This document shows positions 1 through 9,030 of a stretch of 64,000 nt of DNA, piece by piece. Where the stretch lies: positions 100,471 through 164,470 of the forward strand of contig NZ_BNBY01000016.1 of assembly GCF_014656195.1 (NCBI RefSeq), given 5' to 3'. The notes under the pieces are model-generated. The model did no database searches, was not told the DNA's origin, and worked only from the letters and a program-made list of their open reading frames with translations. The stretch comes from Kitasatospora xanthocidica. Lineage in GTDB: Bacteria; Actinomycetota; Actinomycetes; Streptomycetales; Streptomycetaceae. The translations under genes and the position numbers were made by a program. Positions within the stretch are counted from its first letter, which is position 1; every line of letters starts with the position of its first letter.

Positions 1-93
1 GCGGGGGGTGGCGGGCCCGGCTCGCGTGACGGAGGGGTCCCGGAAAACGACAGTGACACCACCCGACCGACCCCATGAACAGAGGAGCCAGCC
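1..93. other. Upstream leader; possible tail of an unseen + strand gene
   Basis: No complete gene fits here. One frame reaches a TGA at 27-29, which could end a gene starting before the window, but 26 bases cannot be identified. A purine-rich stretch (agaggagcc, about 79-87) is the ribosome binding site of the GH31 gene that starts at TTG 94. Confidence 0.4.
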
Positions 94-2088
94 TTGTCCT
101 ACACCGTCCGAACAGGCGCTCTGGAACGGCGTACCGCCGCAGAGATCCTCCGCATCGAGCCTTGGGGGCCGGACGCCGTCCGGGTGCGGGCCTCGTCCGG
201 GACGATCGACCCCGCCGCTCCCGGTGCGCTGGAGGACCCGGGGCCCGCGCCGCACGCGGAGGTGTCCGTCTCGGACGACGGCAGTGCCCGCCTGGTCAAC
301 GGCCGCCTCGTGGTCGAGGCCGCGGCGGACGGCCGGCTGCGGTTCCTTCACGCGGCTTCGGGCCGCGAACTCCTCGCCGAGCGCAGCCCGTACGCGCAGC
401 ACGCCGGCTCCCGCGTCCACGCGGCGGGGGGCCGGACGGAACAGTCCTTCGAGGCGTACGACGGTGAGCGGCTGCACGGCCTGGGGCAGCATCTGCACGG
501 GCGCCTGGACCAGAAGGGCTGTGTGATCGACCTCGTCCAGGCCAACACCGTGGTGACCGTCCCCTTCCTGCACTCCTCGCGCGGCTACGGACTGCTGTGG
601 AACAACCCCGCCACCGGCCGCGTCGAGCTAGGCGCCGACACCACCCGGTGGACCGCCGACGGCGGCGGGCGGATCGACTACTGGATCACCGCCGGCGACA
701 CCCCGGCCCGGATCCTGGACTCCTACACCCGGGCCACCGGCCGCCCGCCCCTGCTGCCCGAGTGGGCGTCCGGGTTCTGGCAGTCGAAGCTGCGCTACCG
801 CACCCAGGGCGAACTCCTGGCCGTGGCGCGGGAGTACAAGGAGCGTGGGCTGGCGCTGTCCGTCATCGTCTGCGACTTCTTCCACTGGCCGCGGATGGGC
901 GACTGGCGCTTCGAGGAGAGCGAGTGGCCCGACCCCGCCGCCATGACGAAGGAACTCGCCGACCTCGGCGTCAAGCTCGCGGTCTCGGTGTGGCCCACCG
1001 TCGAACCCGACAGCGACACCTACGACGAACTGCGCTCGGCCGGGCACCTCGTCCGGGACACGGCCGGCGGCCTGCTCACCTTCCCGTGGCCCTCCCGGTT
1101 CGGCGGGGACGCGCTGATCCGCCCGATGGCGTACTACGACGCCACCCACCCGGGAGCGCGCGCCGCGCTGTGGCAGCGGCTGAACGACAACTACCGTTCG
1201 CTGGGCGTGGCGTGCTTCTGGCTGGACGCCTGCGAGCCCGACCTGCCCCGCCAGATCGCCGAGCGCGCCGTCTACGCGGCCGGGCCGGCCGCCGAGGCCG
1301 CGAACCTCTACCCGTTGGAGCACACCCGCGCGGTGGCCGACGGCCTGCGCACGGCGGGGGAGGACCGGCCGCTGTCGCTGGTCCGCTCCGCGTGGGCGGG
1401 CAGCCAGCGGCACGGGGCGCTGCTGTGGTCCGGCGACATCCCCACCACCTTCGACTCCCTCGGGCGTCAGATCAGGGCCGGGCTGAACGTCGCGATGAGC
1501 GGCATCCCCTGGTGGACCACCGACATCGGCGGGTTCTTCGGCGGGGACCCGACCGACCCCGGGTACCGCGAACTGCTGATCCGGTGGTTCCAGTACGGCA
1601 CCTTCAGCCCGGTCATGCGGCTGCACGGTGACCGCGAGCCCAACCACCCCACGTTCTCCGCGGACATGACCGGCGGGCAGAACGAGGTCTGGTCGTACGG
1701 GGAGGAGGCGTACGGCATCCTGAGTGACCACCTGTTGCTGCGCGAGCGCCTGCGCCCGTACCTGCACCGCCTGTCCGAGGACGCCCACCGCACCGGCGCC
1801 CCGCCGATGCGACCGCTGTTCTTCGACGCCCCCGAGGACGAGCGCGCCTGGGACGTCGACGACCAGTTCCTGCTCGGCCCCGACCTGCTGGTGGCACCCG
1901 TGTACGAGGCGGGCGCCCGTTCCCGCCGGGTGTACCTGCCCTCCGGCACCCGCTGGCTCGACCCGGCCACCGGCCGCGTGCTGGAAGGCGGAACGACACT
2001 CGACGCCGAGGCCCCGCTGGAACGCATCCCGGTCTTCGTACGGGAAGGCGCCGACGTCGCGGCCCGGCTGACATCTTCTGAGGCCTGA
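94..2088 (+). CDS. Glycoside hydrolase family 31 (alpha-xylosidase/alpha-glucosidase-like)
   Basis: A 664-aa protein with the GH31 layout: an N-terminal beta-sandwich (about residues 1-220), a TIM barrel, then a C-terminal beta domain. The WLDACE motif at 376-381 matches the family WxDxxE signature, making Asp378 the likely nucleophile. WSGD at 445-448 gives Asp448 as the likely acid/base, and RWFQYGTFSP followed by MRLHG is the conserved barrel-end block. The start is TTG 94 with gaggagcc upstream; earlier starts lack the N-terminal similarity. No signal peptide is visible, so it should act in the cytoplasm on imported alpha-linked oligosaccharides. The next 3' gene (GH127) is broken. The exact sugar (xylose, glucose or galactose) cannot be read from sequence. 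Confidence 0.85.
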   Translation: MSYTVRTGALERRTAAEILRIEPWGPDAVRVRASSGTIDPAAPGALEDPGPAPHAEVSVSDDGSARLVNGRLVVEAAADGRLRFLHAASGRELLAERSPYAQHAGSRVHAAGGRTEQSFEAYDGERLHGLGQHLHGRLDQKGCVIDLVQANTVVTVPFLHSSRGYGLLWNNPATGRVELGADTTRWTADGGGRIDYWITAGDTPARILDSYTRATGRPPLLPEWASGFWQSKLRYRTQGELLAVAREYKERGLALSVIVCDFFHWPRMGDWRFEESEWPDPAAMTKELADLGVKLAVSVWPTVEPDSDTYDELRSAGHLVRDTAGGLLTFPWPSRFGGDALIRPMAYYDATHPGARAALWQRLNDNYRSLGVACFWLDACEPDLPRQIAERAVYAAGPAAEAANLYPLEHTRAVADGLRTAGEDRPLSLVRSAWAGSQRHGALLWSGDIPTTFDSLGRQIRAGLNVAMSGIPWWTTDIGGFFGGDPTDPGYRELLIRWFQYGTFSPVMRLHGDREPNHPTFSADMTGGQNEVWSYGEEAYGILSDHLLLRERLRPYLHRLSEDAHRTGAPPMRPLFFDAPEDERAWDVDDQFLLGPDLLVAPVYEAGARSRRVYLPSGTRWLDPATGRVLEGGTTLDAEAPLERIPVFVREGADVAARLTSSEA

Positions 2089-2105
2089 CGAATGAAGGAA
2101 CGGTC

Positions 2106-2560
2106 GTGCAAGCTCTCCCTCGCGGCGCAGTGCGCCTTCTTCCCGGTCCCTTCCTGGACGCCCAGAGCACCGCCCTGGAACACCTGCTCTCCCTCGATCC
2201 CCACCGGCTCCTCGCACCCCTGCGCTGCTGGACGCCCACCGGTACGCCGGGTCGGACCTGGCGCTGACCGCGGTGCGAGGGCTGTCCGACTGGTGGGACC
2301 GGGTGGCGGCGGGGGTGGACGACGAGACCCACGAAGCCATGCTCTACGCGGAGTTCGGCGGGATGTGCGAGGGCCTTGCCGACCTCGCCGACGTCACCGG
2401 CAGGGACCGGTGCGCTGCCCCGGCGCGCCGGTTCCTCGACCGGCCCCTGCGCGGCCCGTTGCGCGAGCACCGCGACGTCCTCGACGGGATGCCCGCCGAC
2501 ACCCAGATCGCCAAGGCCGTCGGACACCAGCGGCTCGGCGAGGTCGCGGGCGACTCGCGG
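2106..2560 (+). pseudogene. GH127 (beta-L-arabinofuranosidase-like) pseudogene
   Basis: Starting at GTG 2106, 17 bases after GH31 and behind an aaggaac ribosome site, the reading begins VRLLPGPFLDAQ and continues LLSLDPHRLLAPL, the normal start of GH127/DUF1680 proteins. It hits a stop by about 2240. A second frame (about 2228-2560) then carries downstream family blocks: DAHRYAGSDLAL, YAEFGGMCEGLADL and ADTQIAKAVGHQRL. Roughly 100 residues expected between the parts are missing, the frame changes, and similarity fades after about 2560, so the catalytic C-terminal half is gone. It probably formed an operon with the GH31 gene before decaying. The 2561-2826 stretch shows nothing recognisable. 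Confidence 0.7.
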
Positions 2561-2826
2561 CCGCGACCGTGCGGCGGCGTGTGGGCTTCCGGGGCGCCGG
2601 CTGCCGGGCGGTGGTCCGGTCGTCAGCCGACATGTGGGCTTGCCTCCGGAATGCGTGGACAGCCACGGGGGCGGGCCGCAGCCGAGTGCGGTCCGCCCCG
2701 GTGATGCACCCCTGGGTGCCCACCCGGCCCGGAAAGGTCGCCGCCCGGTCGAAGGCTCTTCCTCCGGGTTCTCCCGCACCCGGTTCGCTGTGGCTCGCGA
2801 CGAGTCGGATGTGCCGGACGGCCACG

Positions 2827-2868
2827 ACGGGGAGCCGGCGAGCGCCGCGCTCTCCGCCGGTTCCCCGT
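2827..2868. terminator. Hairpin between GH127 remnant and GH1 gene
   Basis: Arms 2827-2840 and 2855-2868 pair over 14 positions with one imperfect pair and a 14-base loop. The hairpin lies 9 bases beyond the stop of the minus-strand GH1 gene, so it fits that gene's terminator and may also stop + strand transcripts. No T-run follows, as is usual in this group. Confidence 0.6.
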
Positions 2869-2876
2869 CCGAAGGT

Positions 2877-4304
2877 CTAGTCCAGTCCGCCGCGGCGGAT
2901 GGCCTCGGAGTACCAGTGGGCGCTGGACTTCGGGGTGCGCTTCTGGGTGGCGTAGTCGATGTGGACGATGCCGAAGCGCTTGCTGTAGCCGTACCCCCAC
3001 TCGAAGTTGTCCATCAGCGACCACAGGTAGTAGCCCCGGACGTCCGCGCCGGCGGCGATCGCGTCGGCGACGGCTTCGAGATGGTCGCGGACGTAGGCGG
3101 TCCGCTCGGGGTCGTGGACGGTGCCGTCGGGCGAGACGGTGTCGTCGAAGGCGGCGCCGTTCTCGGTGACGAGCAGGGGCAGGCCGAACTCGTGGTGCAA
3201 GGCGGTGAGGGTGTCGGAGAGGCCGGTGGGGTCGATCGGCCAGCCCATCGCGGTCACGTCCTCGTTGGCGCGGTGGAAGGCGACGTCCTCGGCGCCCGGC
3301 CACACCGAGTGCGAGCCGGTGCCGTGCCCGTCCTCGCGGGGGAGCCGTTCGCCGTTCGCCGGGGAGGAGACGACGGTCGGGGCGTAGTAGTTGAGGCCGA
3401 GCAGGTCGATGGGGCGGGAGGTCTCGGCGAGGTCGCCGTCGTGGACCAGGGTGTCCCAGTCGACCAGGTGGGCGGTGTCCTTGAGGAGGTCGTCGTCGTA
3501 GCGGCCCTTGAGCATCGGGCTGGTGAAGATCCGGTTGCCGACGGCGTCGATCCGGCGGGCTGCCTCCCGGTCCTCCGGGCGGTCGCTGCGCGGTCGCACC
3601 GCGTGCAGGTTCAGCGAGACGGAGAGTCGGGCGGAAGCGGGCAGCGCGGCGCGCAGGGCGCCGACGGCCAGGCCGTGGCCGAGGTTGAGGTGGTGGGCTG
3701 CGCGCAGTGCGTCGGCGGCGTCGGTACGGCCGGGGGCATGGGCGCCGGCGGCGTACCCCATGAAGGCGCTGCACCAGGGCTCGTTGAGGGTGATCCAGGT
3801 GGGCACGCGGTCACCGAGGGCCTCGGCGGTCAGGGCGGCGTACTCGGCGAAGCGGTAGGCGGTGTCGCGGGCCGGCCAGCCGCCGGCGTCCTCGAGCTCC
3901 TGGGGGAGGTCCCAGTGGTAGAGGGTGGCGGCGGGGGTGATGCCGTGCTCCAGCAGTTCGTCGGTGAGGGCGCGGTAGAAGTCGAGGCCGGGCTGGGAGA
4001 GCGGGCCGCGCCCGGTGGGTTGGATGCGGGGCCAGGCGATGGAGAAGCGGTAGGCGGTCAGGCCGAGGTCGGCCATCAGGCGGACGTCTTCGCGGAAGCG
4101 GTGGTAGTGGTCGACGGCGGTGTCGCCGGTGTCGCCGTTCTCGGTCCTGCCGGGGGTGTGGCTGAAGGTGTCCCAGATCGAGGGGGTGCGGCCGCCCTCG
4201 GTAGTCGCCCCCTCGATCTGATAGGCGGCGGTGGCTGCGCCCCAGGCGAAGCCACTCGGGAACGGGCGTCGGGCAGGGCGGTTGTCGGACGGGACCGTGG
4301 TCAT
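2877..4304 (-). CDS. GH1 family beta-glucosidase
   Basis: A 475-aa protein, the normal GH1 length. The start region FPSGFAWGAATAAYQIEG is the family N-terminal signature. Acid/base Glu175 sits in TLNEPW and nucleophile Glu381 in VTENG; WSLMDNFEWGYGY near the C terminus is also conserved. Start ATG 4302-4304 has a ggag ribosome site about 9 bases upstream; the frame stays open far upstream but that part has no family similarity. No signal peptide, so the enzyme should hydrolyse imported beta-glucosides (cellobiose or similar) in the cytoplasm. A perfect 16-bp palindrome about 200 bases upstream (4497-4512) is the likely LacI-family control site. GH36 lies upstream on the same strand. Confidence 0.92.
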   Translation of the reverse strand: MTTVPSDNRPARRPFPSGFAWGAATAAYQIEGATTEGGRTPSIWDTFSHTPGRTENGDTGDTAVDHYHRFREDVRLMADLGLTAYRFSIAWPRIQPTGRGPLSQPGLDFYRALTDELLEHGITPAATLYHWDLPQELEDAGGWPARDTAYRFAEYAALTAEALGDRVPTWITLNEPWCSAFMGYAAGAHAPGRTDAADALRAAHHLNLGHGLAVGALRAALPASARLSVSLNLHAVRPRSDRPEDREAARRIDAVGNRIFTSPMLKGRYDDDLLKDTAHLVDWDTLVHDGDLAETSRPIDLLGLNYYAPTVVSSPANGERLPREDGHGTGSHSVWPGAEDVAFHRANEDVTAMGWPIDPTGLSDTLTALHHEFGLPLLVTENGAAFDDTVSPDGTVHDPERTAYVRDHLEAVADAIAAGADVRGYYLWSLMDNFEWGYGYSKRFGIVHIDYATQKRTPKSSAHWYSEAIRRGGLD

Positions 4305-4744
4305 GGCGGGTGTGCTCCCGAGGAGTTCGGCGGATAGGGGGCCGACCGGCCGAGGGACGCCGGCCCGGGGCCGGTCGGGGGCGAGCGGGTCCGCCGGGAC
4401 GGCTGGTGTTTCAGTGCTTCCTCCACCGCCGGCGCGCCTCGCCCCGGCGCTTCGTGAGCGGGTCGGTGCGGTGGTTGCCGGTCGGACGAGTCGTCGATCG
4501 AAGCGCTTCGATTCCTCGCCCAACCTAGGGAACCGGTAGCAGTGCGTCAAGGCGCTTGCCGGGCAACAGGATTGCGCGAGGAGACGCACGAGGTCCAACC
4601 ACGGCGGGGACGGCCGGGCAGCGGCCGGGGCGCCCGCGCGGCGGCCCGGACAGCTTCCCGTCGAACCAGAGCGCGCCGGACCGCGGCACAGCTCCGCCCC
4701 GGCTGCAGGGGTCCTGCTCCTGCGGCCGGGGCGGGGGATCACTC
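4305..4744. other. Intergenic region between GH36 and GH1
   Basis: There is no gene. It contains the palindrome at 4497-4512 and a weaker related element (caaggcgcttg, about 4548-4558), both resembling operators of LacI-type sugar repressors. The distance from GH36 suggests GH1 has its own promoter here. Confidence 0.55.
4497..4512. promoter_or_regulatory. LacI-family operator candidate
   Basis: The perfect 16-bp palindrome ATCGAAGCGCTTCGAT is centred on CG, the hallmark of LacI/GalR-family operators. It lies about 190 bases before the GH1 start. The cognate repressor is not in the window. Confidence 0.6.
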
Positions 4745-6889
4745 CTACGAGGCCGACGGCTGCGCCTGCGCCTGCGCCTCGACGACCAGCGCGTGGCCGG
4801 GGTGGTTGGTCAGGGCCGGGGCCGCGAGGCCGACTTGGGCGAGGTACCGGCCGGTCAGGGTGATCGCGGACGCCCGTCGTGCCCAGGCGGGCCAGGTGTG
4901 ATCGGGGGAGGAGAGTTCGGGGCGCACCCGCACGGTGTAGTGGGTCTCGGGGGCCAGGCCCGGGAGGCGTACGGGTGCGCCGTTCTCGGTGACGGAGGTC
5001 TCCAGCTGGACGTAGGCGAAGACGGCGTGGGTCCGGTCGCGCGAGACGACGCCGTGGACCCAGGCGGCCGGGTCGGGGTGGTCGGTACGGACGACGTCGC
5101 CGCCGTGGAGCAGCGGCCGCAGCTGCTTGTAGGCAGTGACCCACGCGGTCAGCGCGGCCAGGTCGTCCTGCGACCAGGTCGAGAGGTCGGATTCGATGCC
5201 GGCGTGACCGAACAGGGCGGTGGCGCAGCGGAAGGCGAGTGTGGTGTCGCGGTGGCTGATGTGGGCGGGGGCGGAGCCGATGTGGGAGCCGATCAGCTCG
5301 TGGGGCAGGAGCAGGCCGGTCCAGCGCTGGATGGCCTGGCGTTCGATCGGGTCGATGTTGTCCGATCCCCAGATCCGGTCGGTGCGTTCGAGGATGCCGA
5401 GGTCGGCGCGGGCTCCGCCGGAGGAGCAGGACTCGATCTCCAGCCCGGGGTGGCGGCCGCGCAATTCGTCCAGGAGCCGGTAGACCGCCGTGGTCTGCGC
5501 GTGGACGCCGGGTCGGCCGTCGTGGACGGCGTCGGCGAGGTCGCGGTTGTGGTCCCACTTGAGGTAGTCGATCCCCACCTCCCCGACGAGGGTGCTGAAC
5601 CGCTCCAGCAGGTAGGCGTGGGCGCCGGGGTGCGCGACGTCCAGGACGTGCTGGCTGCGCTGCTCGAACGGGAGGCGTTCGGGGTCGGCCAGGAACCAGT
5701 CGGGGTGGGCGCGGGCCAGGTCGGAGTCGGGGTTGACCATCTCGGGCTCGACCCAGAGGCCGAACTGCATGCCGAGCCCGCGCACGTGGTCGGCGAGCGG
5801 GCGGAGCCCGTCGGGCCACACCTTCTCGTCGACGTACCAGTCGCCGAGGCCGGCCCGGTCGTGGCGGCGGTGCCGGAACCAGCCGTCGTCCACGACGAAC
5901 CGCTCCACCCCGACCGCCGCCGCGGTGTTCGCGAGGGCGCGCACCCGCTCCGGGTCGTGGTCGAAGTAGACGGCCTCCCAGATGTTCAAGGTGACCGGCC
6001 GGGCGGAGTTCGGGTGCCGGGGCCGGCTCCGGAGCATGTCGTGGAATCCTCGGCTGATCCCGTCCAGACCCGCGCCGGAGGTCGCGAAGTACACCCACGG
6101 GGTTTGGTACGACTCGCCCGCCGCCAGCCGGATCTCACCCGCGTCCAGCAGTTCGCCGCCGCCGAGGACCGTCGTCCCGTCGGCCAGCCGCTCCGCGTAC
6201 TGGACGTGGTTGCCGCTCCAGGCGGGATGCACGCCCCAGACCTCGCCGTGCCGGAAGCCGAAGTTCTCGGTACCGGCGAGCAGCAGCCCGGCGTCGAAGC
6301 CGGTGCGGCCACGCCGGCTCTCCCTCGACCACACGCCCTGCCGCAGCGGAGCGCGCTGCGGGGAGCGCTCCCGGGCCCAGCGGCCCGCGAAGTCCATCAG
6401 CTCCGCGGCCTGGGCGGGCACCGGCAGCACGCAGGCCAGCCCGTCCAGGGTGTAGGTGTCCGTGACCGTGTTGGTCAGGGTGTGGCGCAGCCGCACCACG
6501 CCCTGCTCCGTCATCTGCAACTCGGTGTCCAGCGCGAGCCCCGCGCCGGCGTCCAGGGCCCGCACGTGTACGGTGCCGCCCCGGCCGTCCTGGGCACGCA
6601 CGGCGACCGGTTCGGCGAGCTCGAAGCGCAGGGGGCGCACCCGGCCGTCGCGGTGCCCGGACAGGGCCGGACGTCCGAACCAGCCCCAGCCCTGCCCCTG
6701 GGAGGGCATCAGACTCCCGGCCTGGTGGCGCGAGGTCCGGCCCATGGCATCGAGCACCTGTGCGGCATCGCCGGCGCGGAAGCCGGGATCGACGCCCCAG
6801 TGCAGCACCCGGGGCATCTCGGGTCCGGTGGCGTCGAGCGCGAGGGCCGTGTCACCGGCCGACAGCACGACGAGGTTCGCCTCAGTCAT
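4745..6889 (-). CDS. GH36 alpha-galactosidase
   Basis: A 714-aa protein with the family organisation: N-terminal beta-supersandwich (about 1-300), a TIM barrel beginning near NIWEAVYFDH, and a small C-terminal beta domain. Nucleophile Asp446 is in LKWDHNRD; acid/base Asp510 is in IWGSDNIDPIERQ, after the substrate-binding SCSSGGARAD block. VVDDGWF and GLWVEPEMV are further signatures. Start ATG 6887-6889 has gaggac at a good distance; the frame extends 38 codons upstream without family similarity. It should remove terminal alpha-galactose from melibiose- or raffinose-type sugars in the cytoplasm. It lies upstream of GH1 on the same strand, consistent with a plant-glycoside scavenging locus. 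Confidence 0.92.
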   Translation of the reverse strand: MTEANLVVLSAGDTALALDATGPEMPRVLHWGVDPGFRAGDAAQVLDAMGRTSRHQAGSLMPSQGQGWGWFGRPALSGHRDGRVRPLRFELAEPVAVRAQDGRGGTVHVRALDAGAGLALDTELQMTEQGVVRLRHTLTNTVTDTYTLDGLACVLPVPAQAAELMDFAGRWARERSPQRAPLRQGVWSRESRRGRTGFDAGLLLAGTENFGFRHGEVWGVHPAWSGNHVQYAERLADGTTVLGGGELLDAGEIRLAAGESYQTPWVYFATSGAGLDGISRGFHDMLRSRPRHPNSARPVTLNIWEAVYFDHDPERVRALANTAAAVGVERFVVDDGWFRHRRHDRAGLGDWYVDEKVWPDGLRPLADHVRGLGMQFGLWVEPEMVNPDSDLARAHPDWFLADPERLPFEQRSQHVLDVAHPGAHAYLLERFSTLVGEVGIDYLKWDHNRDLADAVHDGRPGVHAQTTAVYRLLDELRGRHPGLEIESCSSGGARADLGILERTDRIWGSDNIDPIERQAIQRWTGLLLPHELIGSHIGSAPAHISHRDTTLAFRCATALFGHAGIESDLSTWSQDDLAALTAWVTAYKQLRPLLHGGDVVRTDHPDPAAWVHGVVSRDRTHAVFAYVQLETSVTENGAPVRLPGLAPETHYTVRVRPELSSPDHTWPAWARRASAITLTGRYLAQVGLAAPALTNHPGHALVVEAQAQAQPSAS

Positions 6890-7776
6890 TTCGTCCTCGT
6901 TCAGGGGATGGTCCTGGTCCAGTGCCCGGCGGGCGCCACGCCGAACCCACGGCAGCACGACTGCCAGGGGAGACGGGGGCGATGCGGTCACCGCAGTGGT
7001 CACCGAGCCGTGCCCGGCGCGGAAGCGTCCTCATCCGCCCGAGGCACGGCCGGAGCCGTCCGGCCCACGGACCCGTTCGGGTCCGTTAGCGCTCACAAAC
7101 TGCCCTTGCCGACGCGTTCGCCGGTTCGGGCTCCCTTCGTCGGCGGGTTGGTTTCCGCCCCCCCGCCGACGGAGTGCACTCCTAGAGATAACACGTTCGC
7201 CCTCGCGCTGAACATCCCATGGCCAGGAATGGACGCAGGAGTCGCGATAGCAGGCCAGGACTTGCAAAGCCGCTCAACAGGCACTACCTGTCGCAGGATT
7301 TGAGCAGTGCGTCCACTCCACGGCGGCCTGTATACATCCCATGTCCGATCGCGGGCCAGTTCATCCGCGCCGCACCTCTTGCCGGTATCGCTGAACGCCC
7401 GTTGAGGAGGGCACCGCCCACCAGGCCGGCGGCGCCCGCCCCGATCGGCGCGCCGGCGCGGCGGCCCCCTCCGCCGGTCCTGGCTCCACCCCGTCGGTCT
7501 CCGGCGGGGTTTGGAAGGGTGGCGGGGATGGCCGGGCCCCGGACCGGCAGCGGTGCGGGTGCCGGCGGTCGGCTGTAGCACGTCGACGCCGATTCCCCGC
7601 GGAGTCAGGAGTGCTGAGACCCACAGCGCCGCGTCCGGGGGACTCGCGACCGAGGTCGAAGCCGTGCGACGCGACACGACGACGTCGGCGGCGACCCTGG
7701 AGCTGCGCGGCTGAAAGGCTCACTGACCTGCGCGGTCCGGAGGCCGGCCGGGCGGGCCGGTGGTCCCTCGGGCACG
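6890..7776. promoter_or_regulatory. Long intergenic region with LacI-type box and inverted repeat
   Basis: About 890 bases without a convincing gene. Near its left side are an inverted repeat with 9-bp arms (7067-7075 and 7078-7086) and, touching it, a LacI-type box GTTAGCGCTCACAA (7085-7098). Both probably control the minus-strand GH36 gene. Further right there is a locally less GC-rich stretch around 7190-7340 with a GTATAC core (about 7330-7335), possibly a promoter. Open frames here have atypical codon use and no family match. Confidence 0.5.
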
Positions 7777-8067
7777 TCATGGCGCCGACGTGTCGACGAT
7801 CCGTTCGAAGAAGAACTCGTGCTTGAGGAAGGAGACGTCGTACTCGTGTCCCGGGTACGGCGGGATCAGCTGCGCGGCCTGGAACAGCCGCCAGCCGTCC
7901 CGGAGCGCCGCCACCCCCGTCTCGTACGGCGGCTCGTCGCTGTCGCCGGTGGTGGGCGAGGTGCGGCCGGTGCCGTCGTACCTCGCCCAGCCTACGACGT
8001 GGGAGTCCAGCGCGGAGCTGGAGAGGTAGAGCACCAGTATCTGCTGCCGGGCCGAGTCGGTCGTCAT
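7777..8067 (-). CDS. Small uncharacterised protein coupled to the dioxygenase
   Basis: A 96-aa protein starting MTTDSARQQILVLYLSSS. Its ATG overlaps the stop of the dioxygenase gene in ATGA (8064-8067), so the two are translated together. It contains no Cys and ends with a His/Phe-rich segment (EYDVSFLKHEFFFERI). There is no signal peptide or membrane helix. I do not recognise the family. Tight coupling implies a partner role for the dioxygenase, for example an accessory or substrate-binding subunit, but this is only inference. Confidence 0.65.
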   Translation of the reverse strand: MTTDSARQQILVLYLSSSALDSHVVGWARYDGTGRTSPTTGDSDEPPYETGVAALRDGWRLFQAAQLIPPYPGHEYDVSFLKHEFFFERIVDTSAP

Positions 8068-8879
8068 GGCGTCTTCCCCCCGGGACGGTTGGAGACCCTG
8101 GTCACCCAGTGGTCGAGGTCGTAGCTGTCGTCGCCGGTCAGCGCCCGCCACAGCAGGATGCGGTTGTACCGCTCCAGGCGACCGGTCGCCCCCTCGTACC
8201 ACGGGAACATCGCGTCCAACTCGGTATTCACCTGTGGGTCGTGGAGATCCGACGTGTCCCACAGCCGTTGTTGACGCACCGTCGGATTGAAGCGGATCTT
8301 GAACATGTAGCGCAGCGTGTCGCTGTCGTTGCGCCGGCCCCCGTGCCAGAGGCCGTGGTGCAGAAACACCACCGTCCCGGCCGGGCAGACCAGCCGGTCC
8401 TGTCCGAGCAGGTTCTGGTAGCGGCCGGTGTCCGACTCGTTGGTCCGGCGCAGATGGCTGCCCGGCACGCTGAGGGTGCCGCCCATCTCCAGCGTCACCG
8501 CCTGCGGGTAGTACATCAGCTGCACGTCGAAGGCGTCCGGACGGACATCGATGATGGCATCCCCGTGCAACGCCTGGGCGTCGCCGCCGTGAGGTTCGCG
8601 AGTGTGCACGAAGTGGTGGTCCACCCAGGGCTCGGGGCCCACCATGCTGCGCAGTGCCCCTGCGACCTGCGGCAGTTCGAGCAGCCTGCGGACGAACGAG
8701 CCTTCGGGATAGGCCGCGGACAGGGGCGTTCCGTACGGCACCGGCGGCACGTCGTCAGCCAGCACCCCCAGACCCTCGGCGTTCAGCTCGGCCGGGACCA
8801 CTGCGTCCAGCCGAAGCGATCCGCGCGCGACGAAGCGCGCCATCTGTACTGAGCTGAGCAACTCCTGCCTGTTCTCCAT
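8064..8879 (-). CDS. Phytanoyl-CoA dioxygenase (PhyH)-like Fe(II)/2-oxoglutarate oxygenase
   Basis: A 271-aa protein of PhyH length. The iron site is visible as HGD within LHGDAIID and a distal His in FLHHGLWHGG, with an Arg downstream (RYMFKIRF) suited to bind 2-oxoglutarate; GGTLSVPGSH precedes the distal His as in the family. Start ATG 8877-8879 leaves about 150 bases to the divergent AraC-type regulator. It would hydroxylate or otherwise oxidise a small metabolite in the cytoplasm; the substrate is unknown. It is coupled to the 96-aa gene at 7777 and is probably controlled by the AraC protein. Confidence 0.8.
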   Translation of the reverse strand: MENRQELLSSVQMARFVARGSLRLDAVVPAELNAEGLGVLADDVPPVPYGTPLSAAYPEGSFVRRLLELPQVAGALRSMVGPEPWVDHHFVHTREPHGGDAQALHGDAIIDVRPDAFDVQLMYYPQAVTLEMGGTLSVPGSHLRRTNESDTGRYQNLLGQDRLVCPAGTVVFLHHGLWHGGRRNDSDTLRYMFKIRFNPTVRQQRLWDTSDLHDPQVNTELDAMFPWYEGATGRLERYNRILLWRALTGDDSYDLDHWVTRVSNRPGGKTP

Positions 8880-9030
8880 GACGGCAACGCTAGGCCCGCC
8901 CGCAACCCTCCCGCGTGGGCCGCGTTCACCCAGTAGTGGTCGATTCTCACCCTGCCGCCCGCCCGGTGCGGGTGAATCGGGGCTCGCGGCCCTGGATCGG
9001 ACTGCGGACGCCGTGGTAGAACACGTGACC

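Noticed and set aside
2877..6098. One 1073-codon open frame on the minus strand
   Set aside because: Only the last 475 codons are GH1; the rest lies antisense-register within the GH36 gene and has Arg/Pro-rich shadow composition.
7093..7677. 194-codon minus-strand ORF in the long intergenic region
   Set aside because: It overlaps the LacI-type box and has atypical composition; no recognisable domain.
7511..7714. 67-codon plus-strand ORF ending ATEVEAVRRDTTTSAATLELRG
   Set aside because: The tail looks somewhat protein-like but the start is low complexity, with no ribosome site or family match; possibly a remnant.
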